Shown: in pieces, positions 1 through 10,756 of the stretch
Numbering within the stretch: the stretch's first letter is position 1
How the letters are laid out: the number at the start of each line of letters is the position of its first letter
IMG/VR virus record: IMGVR_UViG_3300034356_002131
Span: 1 to 27,593 of that record
DNA length: 27,593 nucleotides
Origin: a virus
Strand: one strand, 5' to 3'
Made by a program: the position numbers and the translations under genes
The notes under the pieces: generated by a model
What the model saw: only the letters and a program-made list of their open reading frames with translations
The model's database searches: none
What the model was told of the DNA's origin: nothing

Positions 1-3000
1 ACTATTATTGGCTGTGTCTGAAATATATAACCAGTTTTTGTCTCCGGATATTGCTAACGCACTACCCCAATTTGTTACACCCGCAGGTGCTTCAATTGCA
101 GTTTGTAATAGTTGTAATTCATCTACTGCAGTAGTAATAATCAATTGATAAATGTTTATTTTTCTATCAGCGGTAGTTGCTCCTGTTGGCTGTGATATAA
201 CAAATATATCATCACTATAAGCAATAGTTGCACCAAATGATGCACTTCCAGTTAATGTTTGTGTTAATTGATATACTTGAAATAATTCATTAAACACATA
301 ACGATATACAATACCAGCATCTGCATCGCTTATTAAATATCCTAGACCATCAGTATATGCAACTGCATTACCAAATGATTGTGACCCTGCTTTAGTTAAC
401 TCAGAAGCATAACTATAATTAATATCTTTGCGATATACAGCCCAACTACCATCATTGTTAGTGTCTACCCATACTTTATTTTTTACAAATTCATTATTCA
501 ATAATGGTAAATTAATAATATCACTTGGATTATCAACACGCTGTGATTGAAACTTAAAACCAATACCTTGTCCTGTAATAGAAGTAATAGACGGATCTAA
601 CGTAACATTAACTAAAATACTATGTGGATCAACTATGGTATTAGCAACATAATAACCATTCAATGAATCATTAAAATTCACAACTGCAAACGGTTGATAT
701 TTTGATAAGTTATGGGGAGTATTGAATACTATAGTAACTGTACCATTTAAATTGTTTTTCGCAAATATCACTTGACCCAAACTTATAGGAGTCATTACAT
801 CCCAAGTACCTTGGTAGTTAGCTAACCAAACATACTGTCCTACATATAAGTTTGATATAGGAATTACTTCTCCGCTAGGTGCAGTGCTAGTTGATAAGTT
901 AGAATAATAATATGCCGCAATTCGCATATCATTAAAATTAGCATAACCTGCATCAGGGAATAATTGTGTAGGTGTATCAATTGGTAATAACGGAAGTACG
1001 TTTGTATTAGTTATTGGGCGTCCATAATTATACAAGCTATACAACGGTACTTCTTGCTGTACTCCGTCTGTATACACTCCGTTTGTTAGTCCAACAATAC
1101 TTGGATTACCGGTTAATAATGTTTCATTTAGTTTAAAGTCAACAAAATTACTGTTCAGTACGCCCCCAAATTCACCTGACTTGATAGCCCAGTTTTCATA
1201 GATATCATAATCAATACCACCTTGAGGTAAACTAGCACCCTTAAAGGCGCTGGCTGCATTCAATGTACCTTTATTCTTAATAAAGTTTTTGTAAACATTA
1301 ATCTGTGTAATGTCGGTTAAGTCAGCAAGAGCCAAATAATCACGTGGACGATAACCAATCAAACTGAAACTTAATAAGTCAGCATCATTTTCTAAGTTAG
1401 TTTTGTTTACATCATAATACAATGTACTTTCGTATGAACGGGTACTTGTATTTGGTAACAAACCTTTTTGTATTTCGTTATAATCTGTTTGTTTCCAATC
1501 ACGTTCATCAAATAGTTCTTTTGCTTGAATAATTTTAATAGCAATCCAGTATTTGTTTTTGTATTTGACAATAGATCCGGTAGTATACTTGACTTCTTTA
1601 CTCCATTCAAGTATATTATCTTGATTAAGAATAAAGCCCTGAGCATCTATTGTACCATTCCATTCAGCGGTTTTTGTTCCACGCAAGATAATACGGTTTT
1701 GACGTAGACCGGTAACTAGATTATAAATCACATCCCCAAATAATGTAATATTATCAAATACAATACCGTGTTCAAAATTACTAATATTGAATTGACCGTA
1801 TGCAACAGTATCACCTTGATTTAACGGCTGTGCTGTGAATAAGGTACCATCACGAACAATGCTCAAATCAACACTTTGTATTGGATATAAATTTTGATTC
1901 AATACAAAATTTTGTTGTTGCAGTGTTAATGGCTGTACAATATAACTATCTTTGTTAATAGATATTAGGTCGGCAGCTGGATTTATATTAACTATACTAC
2001 CAGTTTCCCATCCAGATTGAGCCCAATACAAATATTCAGCAACCATTTGTCTCCAGCTCACTTTTAATCCAGATTCTATTTGATCAAATAATACACCTTG
2101 ACTTGCTAAATATCTACCATAACTTTCTAAGAATTGTGCTACTTCTTGCACACTATAAAATTCTGTACCATATGCAATCAATGTAGGTGTGGTATAGTAA
2201 TCTTTAGCTACTTGTACACTCAAACCTTGAACCGATACTCTATCATAACTACCGTTGATTTTTGGTAATAACACATTAAAATATGCATTGGTTTGGCTAT
2301 TGCCATATACCTTATAATAACCGTTATCTGTTAGTTGAATCACTACTCCGCTATATACAATACGGTCAAACGGTTGGTTATCATATAGTAATACTTGGTA
2401 ACTCTCATCCGGGATCAATAAACTACTGTTGTTACTATTAGCTGTTGATTTTTCAACATAAAATTTCAATAAAGTTTTATCGCTAAACCCTGCAAGACGA
2501 TATACTAATCGTACATCTAAATTCTTTAATAAAGTAGTAATGTTAGTAGTTGCATCTACCCCTACTTGTTTTTCAAAGTCAACAATCCAATTGATATAGC
2601 TGGTCTTAGCAATACCACTTCCGTATATTTGAATGTCACTTAATACTAAATGGCTTCTATCATTAACTAGATATTGATTAAATTCTTCATTGTATTTGTA
2701 ATTGTCTACGTCAACACCCAAGTTAAAGAACTCGGCTGGTTTAGTTAGTGCTAATATACGCATCAGGTCAAAAGGCCAACTACTGCTTCTACGATACGAG
2801 AACTCAGCCGGACCCACATCGCCAACTTTCCAATCACGATTAAATGAGGTGTTGCTATAGTTACCTACTATAGCATTAAACGGTGATACTAAATTGCCTG
2901 CACTATCTACTGGTAATACTTCTAATAATTCTGGTCTAATTGCTTTTGGTATTACAACTGGGTTACCGTCATTCCAATCAATACCCTGTGATAGGTCGCC

Positions 3001-6000
3001 CCACAATACTAAGTTATCACTTGTATACGGTGCGGCACCATATCGGCTTGTCCACCAACTAGGCATATTTTTGTAGTCAATCATTTCCCAAGGACTAGTA
3101 TTTGGATTACTAGTGTCATAGAAGTATTCATATATACCTCTCCAATAACCTTGCGGGATAACACTGCCATTTATCTTATTACCAGATTGATTGTAGTTAT
3201 ATGTATATTGATTAGTAGAATTGTAAAATTGTTTTTTATAATTAATTCTATTTTGACCAACCCAATTTAAGAAACTACTAGAGTAAATTTCTAATATTTC
3301 ATCATAGCTATAATCAGTGTCTCGGAAGAAGCCAGGTAATACTTCATATGCCTGTATTGGTATGGTATTACTTAGTTTTAAGTTATTATATATACGAGTT
3401 TCAAACTCTAATAAAACCTGATCTCTAAAATCAACTAAACTACCATTTATGTAGTCGCCGTATAATTTAGTATATGATCCGTCGTGTCCTACAATAAAAT
3501 ATGTAGGTTGATTGTAATTACTATCTAATGTAACTGATGGAATTGTTGCTGGGTATAATCCTAACTTAGTCGGCGTATTTGGAACATAGCTACCATATGT
3601 TTGATTATATTCTTTAATAGTAATTTGATCACCGGCTACCAAATCCGTTGTAATTGTTAATGACGGAGTGTCAGTACTCACCGTATAATCGGTGTTACGT
3701 ATTAATTGTGTTACTATTCCGGATGAGTTGGTTAAATAAACCAAAACACTATTATAGTTTGCGGTCGCAAAATTGTATATTTGACTTAAAGGATATATAC
3801 TGGTATCTAATGCATTTGCAAAACTGTATGAGTTGATAATGTATGCCGCTTTACTTGGCAACATATCACTCCAAAAGAATGAATTACTATCTGTTTTAGA
3901 TGCAGAAATTTTATCTAATGCATCATCTAACATTGTTGACGCAGGTGTTGCAAAATTGTAATCAGTAGAATTAACCGTATCTACTAACAATGTTTTAAAG
4001 GTAACATATTCTCTACTATTAAACAATAATGCATTAAATAAATTGTGATTTTGTTTACGCAAGAATGTGCCAGGTAATACTAAACTTGCACTATTTTGTA
4101 TAATAGCGTTACCATATGGCACTACATTGCCTAAATCACGATAGTTATTAGAACCAAATATTGTACCTGTTGTGTTTGGATTATTGTAGAAAATACTTTG
4201 ATATTGTCCTCTAATATCACCAACATTGACTACTGTAATATCTCCATTTAATGGATTGTTATTTAGATTAGTTGGTATTTGATAATATGCAGTTGGACTA
4301 ACTTGATCACTCAATAATAAAATTTCAACAACGGTGTCTTCCAATGGATTGGGTACACTAAATTCAACAATAGTTTGATTAGAAGTAATTGTTACTGTAT
4401 AATCACTTGCAGACTGTATACTATTATTAAGATATAGTTGTATAGTAGGCCATATACTATTGTCGTCTGCTAATTTTGCAATGTCGCAAGTATAAGTTGT
4501 AGTTGGATTATTAGCATAATAATTAAATTCAAATATCTGATATTGCACACTAGGTGCAACTGCTGTTTGCCAACCCAATTGTCTTGTGTAAGAAGTCAAG
4601 TCATTATAATTATAAACATAACCAGTATTAACTTTTTGTGTTTTTGGAGTTGTTCCGCTTACATAATCAAATGTATCTAAGTTTAAAGATACGTTAAAGG
4701 TAATGTCTCCTACATTGTCTACCGCACTATATAGTAACGGGAAGCCTAAGACTACATCGTCAATACCAACACCTATACCATATGCAAATAACTTATTACC
4801 TGCAAATGATGTTCCTACATATACCTCTCTGTTACCAAAACTTATATTATTTTCATCAAATATATCAAATAACGGTGGCTGATTTAATGTAGTTTTTTGT
4901 TGACCTAATATCCAATCTAAACCATCAAAGTAAAAATCTTTACCTTGGTAGTTATAACCTCTAAATGTAAAAGTTTGTTCAGCAGGCAATACTAATCCAT
5001 CTGATGCTTCTGTTAAAGTTATTATTGGATTAGAACCTACTGAGATAGAACTAAATCTAGCAATATATATTTTATTTTTTACATTATCACGTGTGTCGGC
5101 AGCAAATACAATTCTTGCACCATCAAATATTGCGTATTCGTCATTCTGTTCATCGTTTGCAATTAATGATATTTCTTCTGTAGTGGTTCCGATAATTGTT
5201 GTTGATCCTACCCAAGTTACTGTCAGTGTAGTTGTACCACTAGCAGTAGAAATATCTGTAATTTGAGTTGTGGGAGGTAATTGACTAGGTCCATCTATAA
5301 CTAAATCAGCAACATATTGACCAATTTGAAAAGAACCAGTAATATCAGTTGTAGGAATATCAATAGTAGTAGAGGTACCGGTCACTCCGGTAATTTCGAC
5401 AGTATATGCTGTATAAACTTCTACGTCCGGATAATATACTTCTTGGCTAGCTACTTGCGTAAATGCATCGGGTGTTCTAAAGTCAATAAAGTCAATTGGT
5501 GCTTTGCCCACAATGCCTGAATTGAATAATTTTAAATTAGGATAAAATTCAATAATAGGACGTTTAGCTTTATTGGATGCCGTAGCATATATGGTTATTG
5601 AATCTGGATTATTATTATAAGTGGCAGTGGCAGTAATCACATCAATGTGGAACCAGCGATTACTTCTTGACCATGCGTTTTCATCTATGCTATTTCTAGC
5701 AATAGTAATATAATCAGGTGTCACCGGTACATATAAATTGCTATCATAGTTACCCACATCATACGGTAAAGTATCGTATGGTATATAAGATCCTGCAGTA
5801 AAAGGTTCTGGTGCAATTAAATCAGCAACCTGAACTAATTGGATTGCCGACCCTACACCTTCAACATAATATTGAACATTTTCATAACTTGTTGGATATA
5901 TATCACCCGAGAAAATTACTTTTAATCCGTTTGTAAATACAACACCGTTCGGTGATGTATAGTTAGCTTTGCCAATCACATCTGTTAATATATTAATGGT

Positions 6001-7293
6001 GTTAGTTGTGTTGCTGGCAATAAGCTTAATTTGACCAACTTTGTTACTAGACGTACCATCTTGATAGTATAGTGTATCTAATAATGAACTTAAATATGGT
6101 ATTAGTTCTATTGTGTCGGTGGTGTTTAAATAGAAACTTCTGCCAATCCACTCAGTACCATAATTTACAGTAATTTTTTCTTCAACTGGTATAGTGCCAG
6201 TATTAACTAATCTAATAACTGGATTTGTTGGATCACCTTCATACGTTATTGTATAAAAAGTAGAAAATACATCAGTATAGTATCCACCTTCATAATTATT
6301 AAAATCTACGCTAGAACCAGGTGGGGTATACGAGGATCCTCCGTCTTCATCATATGTTGTAGTATCATAGAATTTTGAAATAAAGCCTTGTTCATTCGCA
6401 ACCCCGGTATCATAAAACATTACAGTAAGACCTTCTAATGAGGTGATACCATCAATACCATTAGTTAGACTACTAACCAATACTCCATTAACATCATCAT
6501 ATGGGAGTGTTGACACTACATCAACACGATTATTGCCAGGGAAAATATATTCATCTTGTGCATTTTTAAATGGTACAGTAAATGTCACTACACCAACTTC
6601 AGTACCATTATTATCTACTCCTAATACTTCACGTGTTTGAATGTTAGGTTGTGTTGGGTCAAATCCAGTTACCCCAGGAGCACCTTGAATCCAAAATTGA
6701 CTATCTTGGTTTACTGAAAAACGATAAGTACCGCCACGTAGTAAAGTTAACGTTGGATTAACTGAACCTTGAGATGCGCCGTCAGCAACTACAAGATACC
6801 CATTAGATAAGCTAGTGATAGTGTAGTCAGTTGCATTGAAAACAGTTTCAGTACTAATTGTAACTGGGGCTGGGCCTTCAGCTAACCAATAGTATTGGTT
6901 AAAATTAATAATCTTATCTAAATTAGTAAAACTATCCCAAGAATAAAACTGACTAGTAAATAGTCTGTTGTTATCATTTGTTACTGCACCTTCTAATTTT
7001 AACCCATCTATAATGCCAGGATAGCTAAGAAAATCTTGTGCTACATTTGTGTCTTTTTTAAGAAACGTGACTCCAGGATCAAGTTGATAGTCCGTACGTG
7101 TTTTATTAGGTTCTATTACATACTTGTCTTTAGCATTAACCCCATATCCAAATTTACTACCTACATAACCTTCAATTTTTTTTGTATTTGGTTGCGCTAC
7201 CAATTGATCCAAAGTAGCATTTAAAAATTGACTATTAGTTGTTGTTTTAAATATTTCAGGTAGAAAATTTAATGTTCTTATTCTTGTTGCCAT
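1..7293 (-). CDS. Giant virion structural (baseplate/tail) protein, C-terminus cut off by window edge
   Basis: This frame stays open from an ATG at 7293 to base 1, giving at least 2431 residues; the stop lies outside the window. The protein begins MATRIRTLNFLPEIF, and an SD-like AGAGAG lies 5 bases before the ATG. It follows gp6 directly, the place of gp7 in T4 (1032 residues), so it may be the functional gp7 counterpart; that is inference. Residues about 175-250 contain LLRGGTYRFSVN, FWIQGAPG and GVDNNGTEVGVVTFTVP, resembling a cupredoxin-like beta-sandwich motif seen in marine phage tail proteins. Around residues 1490-1530 there is a Trp/Arg motif (FSYRRSSSWPFDLMRILALTKP). From about residue 2285 onward, repeated units of the type SFGNAVAY...YLISD, SFGATIAYSDD and WGSALAISGDKNWLYISD look like FG-GAP beta-propeller blades. 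Identification as a structural protein is firm; the exact baseplate role is not. Confidence 0.85.
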   Translation of the reverse strand, partial: MATRIRTLNFLPEIFKTTTNSQFLNATLDQLVAQPNTKKIEGYVGSKFGYGVNAKDKYVIEPNKTRTDYQLDPGVTFLKKDTNVAQDFLSYPGIIDGLKLEGAVTNDNNRLFTSQFYSWDSFTNLDKIINFNQYYWLAEGPAPVTISTETVFNATDYTITSLSNGYLVVADGASQGSVNPTLTLLRGGTYRFSVNQDSQFWIQGAPGVTGFDPTQPNIQTREVLGVDNNGTEVGVVTFTVPFKNAQDEYIFPGNNRVDVVSTLPYDDVNGVLVSSLTNGIDGITSLEGLTVMFYDTGVANEQGFISKFYDTTTYDEDGGSSYTPPGSSVDFNNYEGGYYTDVFSTFYTITYEGDPTNPVIRLVNTGTIPVEEKITVNYGTEWIGRSFYLNTTDTIELIPYLSSLLDTLYYQDGTSSNKVGQIKLIASNTTNTINILTDVIGKANYTSPNGVVFTNGLKVIFSGDIYPTSYENVQYYVEGVGSAIQLVQVADLIAPEPFTAGSYIPYDTLPYDVGNYDSNLYVPVTPDYITIARNSIDENAWSRSNRWFHIDVITATATYNNNPDSITIYATASNKAKRPIIEFYPNLKLFNSGIVGKAPIDFIDFRTPDAFTQVASQEVYYPDVEVYTAYTVEITGVTGTSTTIDIPTTDITGSFQIGQYVADLVIDGPSQLPPTTQITDISTASGTTTLTVTWVGSTTIIGTTTEEISLIANDEQNDEYAIFDGARIVFAADTRDNVKNKIYIARFSSISVGSNPIITLTEASDGLVLPAEQTFTFRGYNYQGKDFYFDGLDWILGQQKTTLNQPPLFDIFDENNISFGNREVYVGTSFAGNKLFAYGIGVGIDDVVLGFPLLYSAVDNVGDITFNVSLNLDTFDYVSGTTPKTQKVNTGYVYNYNDLTSYTRQLGWQTAVAPSVQYQIFEFNYYANNPTTTYTCDIAKLADDNSIWPTIQLYLNNSIQSASDYTVTITSNQTIVEFSVPNPLEDTVVEILLLSDQVSPTAYYQIPTNLNNNPLNGDITVVNVGDIRGQYQSIFYNNPNTTGTIFGSNNYRDLGNVVPYGNAIIQNSASLVLPGTFLRKQNHNLFNALLFNSREYVTFKTLLVDTVNSTDYNFATPASTMLDDALDKISASKTDSNSFFWSDMLPSKAAYIINSYSFANALDTSIYPLSQIYNFATANYNSVLVYLTNSSGIVTQLIRNTDYTVSTDTPSLTITTDLVAGDQITIKEYNQTYGSYVPNTPTKLGLYPATIPSVTLDSNYNQPTYFIVGHDGSYTKLYGDYINGSLVDFRDQVLLEFETRIYNNLKLSNTIPIQAYEVLPGFFRDTDYSYDEILEIYSSSFLNWVGQNRINYKKQFYNSTNQYTYNYNQSGNKINGSVIPQGYWRGIYEYFYDTSNPNTSPWEMIDYKNMPSWWTSRYGAAPYTSDNLVLWGDLSQGIDWNDGNPVVIPKAIRPELLEVLPVDSAGNLVSPFNAIVGNYSNTSFNRDWKVGDVGPAEFSYRRSSSWPFDLMRILALTKPAEFFNLGVDVDNYKYNEEFNQYLVNDRSHLVLSDIQIYGSGIAKTSYINWIVDFEKQVGVDATTNITTLLKNLDVRLVYRLAGFSDKTLLKFYVEKSTANSNNSSLLIPDESYQVLLYDNQPFDRIVYSGVVIQLTDNGYYKVYGNSQTNAYFNVLLPKINGSYDRVSVQGLSVQVAKDYYTTPTLIAYGTEFYSVQEVAQFLESYGRYLASQGVLFDQIESGLKVSWRQMVAEYLYWAQSGWETGSIVNINPAADLISINKDSYIVQPLTLQQQNFVLNQNLYPIQSVDLSIVRDGTLFTAQPLNQGDTVAYGQFNISNFEHGIVFDNITLFGDVIYNLVTGLRQNRIILRGTKTAEWNGTIDAQGFILNQDNILEWSKEVKYTTGSIVKYKNKYWIAIKIIQAKELFDERDWKQTDYNEIQKGLLPNTSTRSYESTLYYDVNKTNLENDADLLSFSLIGYRPRDYLALADLTDITQINVYKNFIKNKGTLNAASAFKGASLPQGGIDYDIYENWAIKSGEFGGVLNSNFVDFKLNETLLTGNPSIVGLTNGVYTDGVQQEVPLYSLYNYGRPITNTNVLPLLPIDTPTQLFPDAGYANFNDMRIAAYYYSNLSTSTAPSGEVIPISNLYVGQYVWLANYQGTWDVMTPISLGQVIFAKNNLNGTVTIVFNTPHNLSKYQPFAVVNFNDSLNGYYVANTIVDPHSILVNVTLDPSITSITGQGIGFKFQSQRVDNPSDIINLPLLNNEFVKNKVWVDTNNDGSWAVYRKDINYSYASELTKAGSQSFGNAVAYTDGLGYLISDADAGIVYRYVFNELFQVYQLTQTLTGSASFGATIAYSDDIFVISQPTGATTADRKINIYQLIITTAVDELQLLQTAIEAPAGVTNWGSALAISGDKNWLYISDTANNS

Positions 7294-7316
7294 CGTTTCT
7301 CTCTATGGTTATATTA

Positions 7317-7324
7317 TACTTATG
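7317..7324 (-). promoter_or_regulatory. Weak late-promoter-like box before the giant structural gene
   Basis: On the minus strand the octamer is CATAAGTA, 6 of 8 matches to the T4 late box TATAAATA. It overlaps the TAA stop codon of gp6 and lies 23 bases upstream of the ATG at 7293. It is weaker than the boxes before gp6, gp25 and gp5, and this gene may simply be read through from gp6. Confidence 0.3.
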
Positions 7325-10300
7325 CTATTTGTAATTCTGCAGGAGTAAGCGCGGCAATAACTACTACGTCATTTGCTGTTGCACCGTTAGCAAATATTTC
7401 ATACGGGGCAGCCTTAATTTCATACAAGTCACCAAAATTCATTGTAGGGTCGTTAGGTACTAGCACAGCAGAACTTATTAACTCACCTACTTGCGAATGC
7501 AAGTACGCACTCAATTCGCTGAAGTAGAAAGTATCTCCAAATGTCCAAAAATTAATATTGAAATAATCGTTCATTGCAGAAAGAACTGCACTTCGAATTT
7601 CACTATCACTTGCATTAGTAGAAGATGATTTAATAACTTTAACTGTGGCTCTTAATGCTGTTGGAGCTTTAGGTCCAAACAATGGCAAGAACACAACACT
7701 ATTTAAAATTATACTATCACTTAACATCTTATAATCATTTAATGTTCCGTATGCTTGTTGCAATTCATTAATAGTAGGACGATCTGGTTCAATTACTGTG
7801 TTAGTAGTATCTTGAATCCAATTCTGATATGCAGTATAATATGCCTGTGTAACTAGATACAAATCAATAATGTTTGTAGTTGCAGGGTCAATACGTGTTG
7901 TATTATTACTATTATGACGATATTGAAACTGCAACCCTTGACGACCTGATTTCATACTATATTGAGGTTGTTCAATAACTAGGTAATACGGAGTGTTAAT
8001 CGTTTGGTCTTGTATAGTTGTGTAGAATAAATTATCAGTATATGCATAGAATAATTGACCCTGAGGATATTCATACTTAACTATTTCAATTTGAGTTTTA
8101 TTTGCATATTGATAAACAACCTCACCTGATGCTATTAATTGATAGCGTGATAAATTAACAGCATCTTGTATTAATTCAAAGAAAGTATATATACCAATAT
8201 TTGTGTTACCATTGACATATCCAGTAACTTCAGTAAAGAAATCTGGGTTACTAACAATAGTTCTATCATTAACATCAATGCTAGCTACTTCTACTTCAAA
8301 GTCATTTACATAGCCATCACTCTCTATTGTCTGTCCAATAATACTTACTGGCACTGCATTTGTTAATGGATAGTTACTACCGGGCTGTGTGTTGGTAGTT
8401 AATACTTTTACAAAATCTTGTAATACTTTACCTGTAACAGGGTCATATACCAACTTACCACTTTCGTATGTAAATCTAGTGTCGGCAACACTACCAAAAT
8501 AATATGCTAAAGAACGATATGCTACACTATAACGGTTATTACCTACACTTTGTAAATTTACAAAATAGTTACTAGCATTATATGCACCAATACTCCAACG
8601 ATCTTGCGCTACTGTTAGACTGTTATTGAATATCAAACTAAAGCTTTGATTTAATTCCATTCTAACAATACATTCCTGTAACACTAAATTAGGCAATGAA
8701 TTGTCGAATGCAGGAATTATTGTAGATACAATTGCGCCCTGCGGCACATACCCATTTAATGTTATCGGACCGGTACCATTACTAAAAGCACCCTCACCGT
8801 TATTATATCCGTCACCCACTACATTTAACACAGTAGTCCAAATGTATGTGGCATCTGATGGGCTTGCAATGCCGGCTACTAAGCGATTGTTATTATTAAA
8901 ATAATAACCACTCGGGGCGATAAACTTAATCATTGCACCTTTAGTTACATATTTCATATTATATGATGAATACGTTCCTACAGAAACAGGTACATTAGCA
9001 CTTCCATTTATATTATAAAAATATCCAGTTAAACTATTAGTGTCAACTGTTTCTTCTTGCCAATATACTGTGTTATCACCCGATGCGGCATTGACACTGT
9101 AACGTGTATAATTTTGAATGTAATACTGTCTTGCTCGATTGTCTGCTAGCAATGAAGCCAATGTATCTGTCAAGAAAGTAATAATATCACCAGAACTATT
9201 AATAGTTAATAACTCATTGCCATTAGTGCTATCTTGGTACATACCACCATCACTTGCAAATGAATTGGTACTGGAGTATTTTCCGGTAGGATCTAACAGG
9301 TCTAAGTTTTTTGATACACCAACAGAACTACGGTTAATAGCTTTGCTTTTAATAATAGAACTGTATAATGTATATGGGAAATTGTTGTAATCTTCACCAT
9401 TAACCATTCTATTCTGTGTGTAGTAGCGAGTAGGGGCACGTTGTTTAATGTTTGCTAATGTTTCTCTTGCCTGTGCGTTTGACACTGGTGTCTGTAATTC
9501 TAATCCTAATGTAAGTGTTTCTGTTCGTCCTACTCTACTAATATAACTTATTGAAACTGATAGATTCTGCATTTCAGTTGGATCAATCGTATATGTCAAT
9601 GCATTACCTGCACGTACATATGCTCTAAATGTTCCAACTGGAATTTCGGAAAATACTCCATCACCAAAAGTATAACTAACTTGGTCATTAAATCTGCTAG
9701 CTACAGCAAATATTCTACGAATACTACTTTCAGTTTGAAGGTAAGCATCCGCATATACATTTTCTACTTTATTCCATAATGTCCTAGTAGTTGTATTACT
9801 ATTATCGGTACTCAACTGATATAGCCAAGTATCGGTGTTGTTGATACCTTGAATATCAACATCAACTACTTGATTACTAATCTGTTGTGCTAAATTAAAA
9901 TCGTAAGTCTGTAGATTTCCTTGTTTAAAATAAAAGAAGAAACCTGTATTTGGACTACCGTAACCTAATTTATCGTTACGATATAGCATATTAAAACGTC
10001 CGCTAGGAGCAGGAGGAATTTCATATACATAATCTTCATCTAAACTAGTTACACTAACTAATTCAAAATTCATTGTAGTGTTATCTACTGTAGCACTAAA
10101 CGGTATAATTGGCAAACTAGTAGATGGAATATTAATAGCATATTCATCAGTCTTAATACCTAAAATTTGTGAGGTATTTCCTGGACGACCAACACGTTGA
10201 CTATTAACTAGTGTTGCATTTATTACTGTATTAAATTGCTCTAGCCAATTAATATTTGCAGGGTCATTCCATAATACTGTTTGATTACTTAAATTAAATC

Positions 10301-10700
10301 CATTTAAGTCAGTAATATTTTCACTTGTTTGAATACTTACTACTTTGATATAGCCCTGACCTGCTAAATTACGTTTAGGAGTATAGCTAACCAAGTTTGC
10401 TAGTTTAACAACACTATCTCTACGTTCCGCAGTATCAATAAAGTTTTCACGTGCGTTTAAGTCGCTACGGAAAGCTAAACCCTGACCCATAAAAGCCATA
10501 ACGTCTAATAACGCTATAAACTCTGATGATTCAATATAATCATTGAATGTTTCCGGATAGTAAACTCTTAGATAATCTATGAAACTTTTGCGTAGTGTTT
10601 CATAGTCATATGAACGGAAATCGGCTTCACGGAAGGTTTGATAAATTGCCTTCCAATCGTTAACGCCGAATAGTGCTGATTGTCGTGAACTTGTAGCCAT
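7320..10700 (-). CDS. gp6: Baseplate wedge subunit gp6
   Basis: The 1126-residue product is a baseplate wedge protein. In T4, gp6 dimers form the continuous inner ring that joins neighbouring wedges and drives the hexagon-to-star change. The N-terminus (ALFGVNDWKAIYQTFREADF, then a LRKSFIDYLRVYYPE and IALLDVMAFMGQGLAFRSDLNARENFIDTA stretch, and SYTPKRNLAGQGYIKV) is typical of the family in T4-like marine phages. It is about 470 residues longer than T4 gp6 (660). The additional length is beta-rich and Asn/Tyr/Thr-rich in the middle. The C-terminal part (ALRATVKVIKSS through SSAVLVPNDPTMNFGDLYEIKAAPYEIFANG) resembles the gpJ-like end of baseplate proteins. The ATG at 10700 has a weak purine-rich RBS (AGAG), with a late box 20 bases upstream. 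gp25 lies immediately upstream, the order known in related phages. Confidence 0.93.
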   Translation of the reverse strand: MATSSRQSALFGVNDWKAIYQTFREADFRSYDYETLRKSFIDYLRVYYPETFNDYIESSEFIALLDVMAFMGQGLAFRSDLNARENFIDTAERRDSVVKLANLVSYTPKRNLAGQGYIKVVSIQTSENITDLNGFNLSNQTVLWNDPANINWLEQFNTVINATLVNSQRVGRPGNTSQILGIKTDEYAINIPSTSLPIIPFSATVDNTTMNFELVSVTSLDEDYVYEIPPAPSGRFNMLYRNDKLGYGSPNTGFFFYFKQGNLQTYDFNLAQQISNQVVDVDIQGINNTDTWLYQLSTDNSNTTTRTLWNKVENVYADAYLQTESSIRRIFAVASRFNDQVSYTFGDGVFSEIPVGTFRAYVRAGNALTYTIDPTEMQNLSVSISYISRVGRTETLTLGLELQTPVSNAQARETLANIKQRAPTRYYTQNRMVNGEDYNNFPYTLYSSIIKSKAINRSSVGVSKNLDLLDPTGKYSSTNSFASDGGMYQDSTNGNELLTINSSGDIITFLTDTLASLLADNRARQYYIQNYTRYSVNAASGDNTVYWQEETVDTNSLTGYFYNINGSANVPVSVGTYSSYNMKYVTKGAMIKFIAPSGYYFNNNNRLVAGIASPSDATYIWTTVLNVVGDGYNNGEGAFSNGTGPITLNGYVPQGAIVSTIIPAFDNSLPNLVLQECIVRMELNQSFSLIFNNSLTVAQDRWSIGAYNASNYFVNLQSVGNNRYSVAYRSLAYYFGSVADTRFTYESGKLVYDPVTGKVLQDFVKVLTTNTQPGSNYPLTNAVPVSIIGQTIESDGYVNDFEVEVASIDVNDRTIVSNPDFFTEVTGYVNGNTNIGIYTFFELIQDAVNLSRYQLIASGEVVYQYANKTQIEIVKYEYPQGQLFYAYTDNLFYTTIQDQTINTPYYLVIEQPQYSMKSGRQGLQFQYRHNSNNTTRIDPATTNIIDLYLVTQAYYTAYQNWIQDTTNTVIEPDRPTINELQQAYGTLNDYKMLSDSIILNSVVFLPLFGPKAPTALRATVKVIKSSSTNASDSEIRSAVLSAMNDYFNINFWTFGDTFYFSELSAYLHSQVGELISSAVLVPNDPTMNFGDLYEIKAAPYEIFANGATANDVVVIAALTPAELQIA

Positions 10701-10719
10701 AATGGTATTCTCTTTTAAG

Positions 10720-10727
10720 TATTTATC
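10720..10727 (-). promoter_or_regulatory. Late promoter -10 box for gp6
   Basis: On the minus strand this reads GATAAATA followed by CTT, 7 of 8 to the T4 late consensus TATAAATA. It lies 19 bases before the gp6 ATG, in the 56-base gap after gp25. This is the kind of site recognised by a gp55-type sigma factor, whose gene is in this window. Confidence 0.65.
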
Positions 10728-10756
10728 TTAAATGAAAACCACACTTTTGGAAGATA

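Noticed and set aside
1407-1707. Short frames on both strands inside the giant structural gene
   Set aside because: They overlap the continuous minus-strand frame, which carries recognisable structural-protein motifs.
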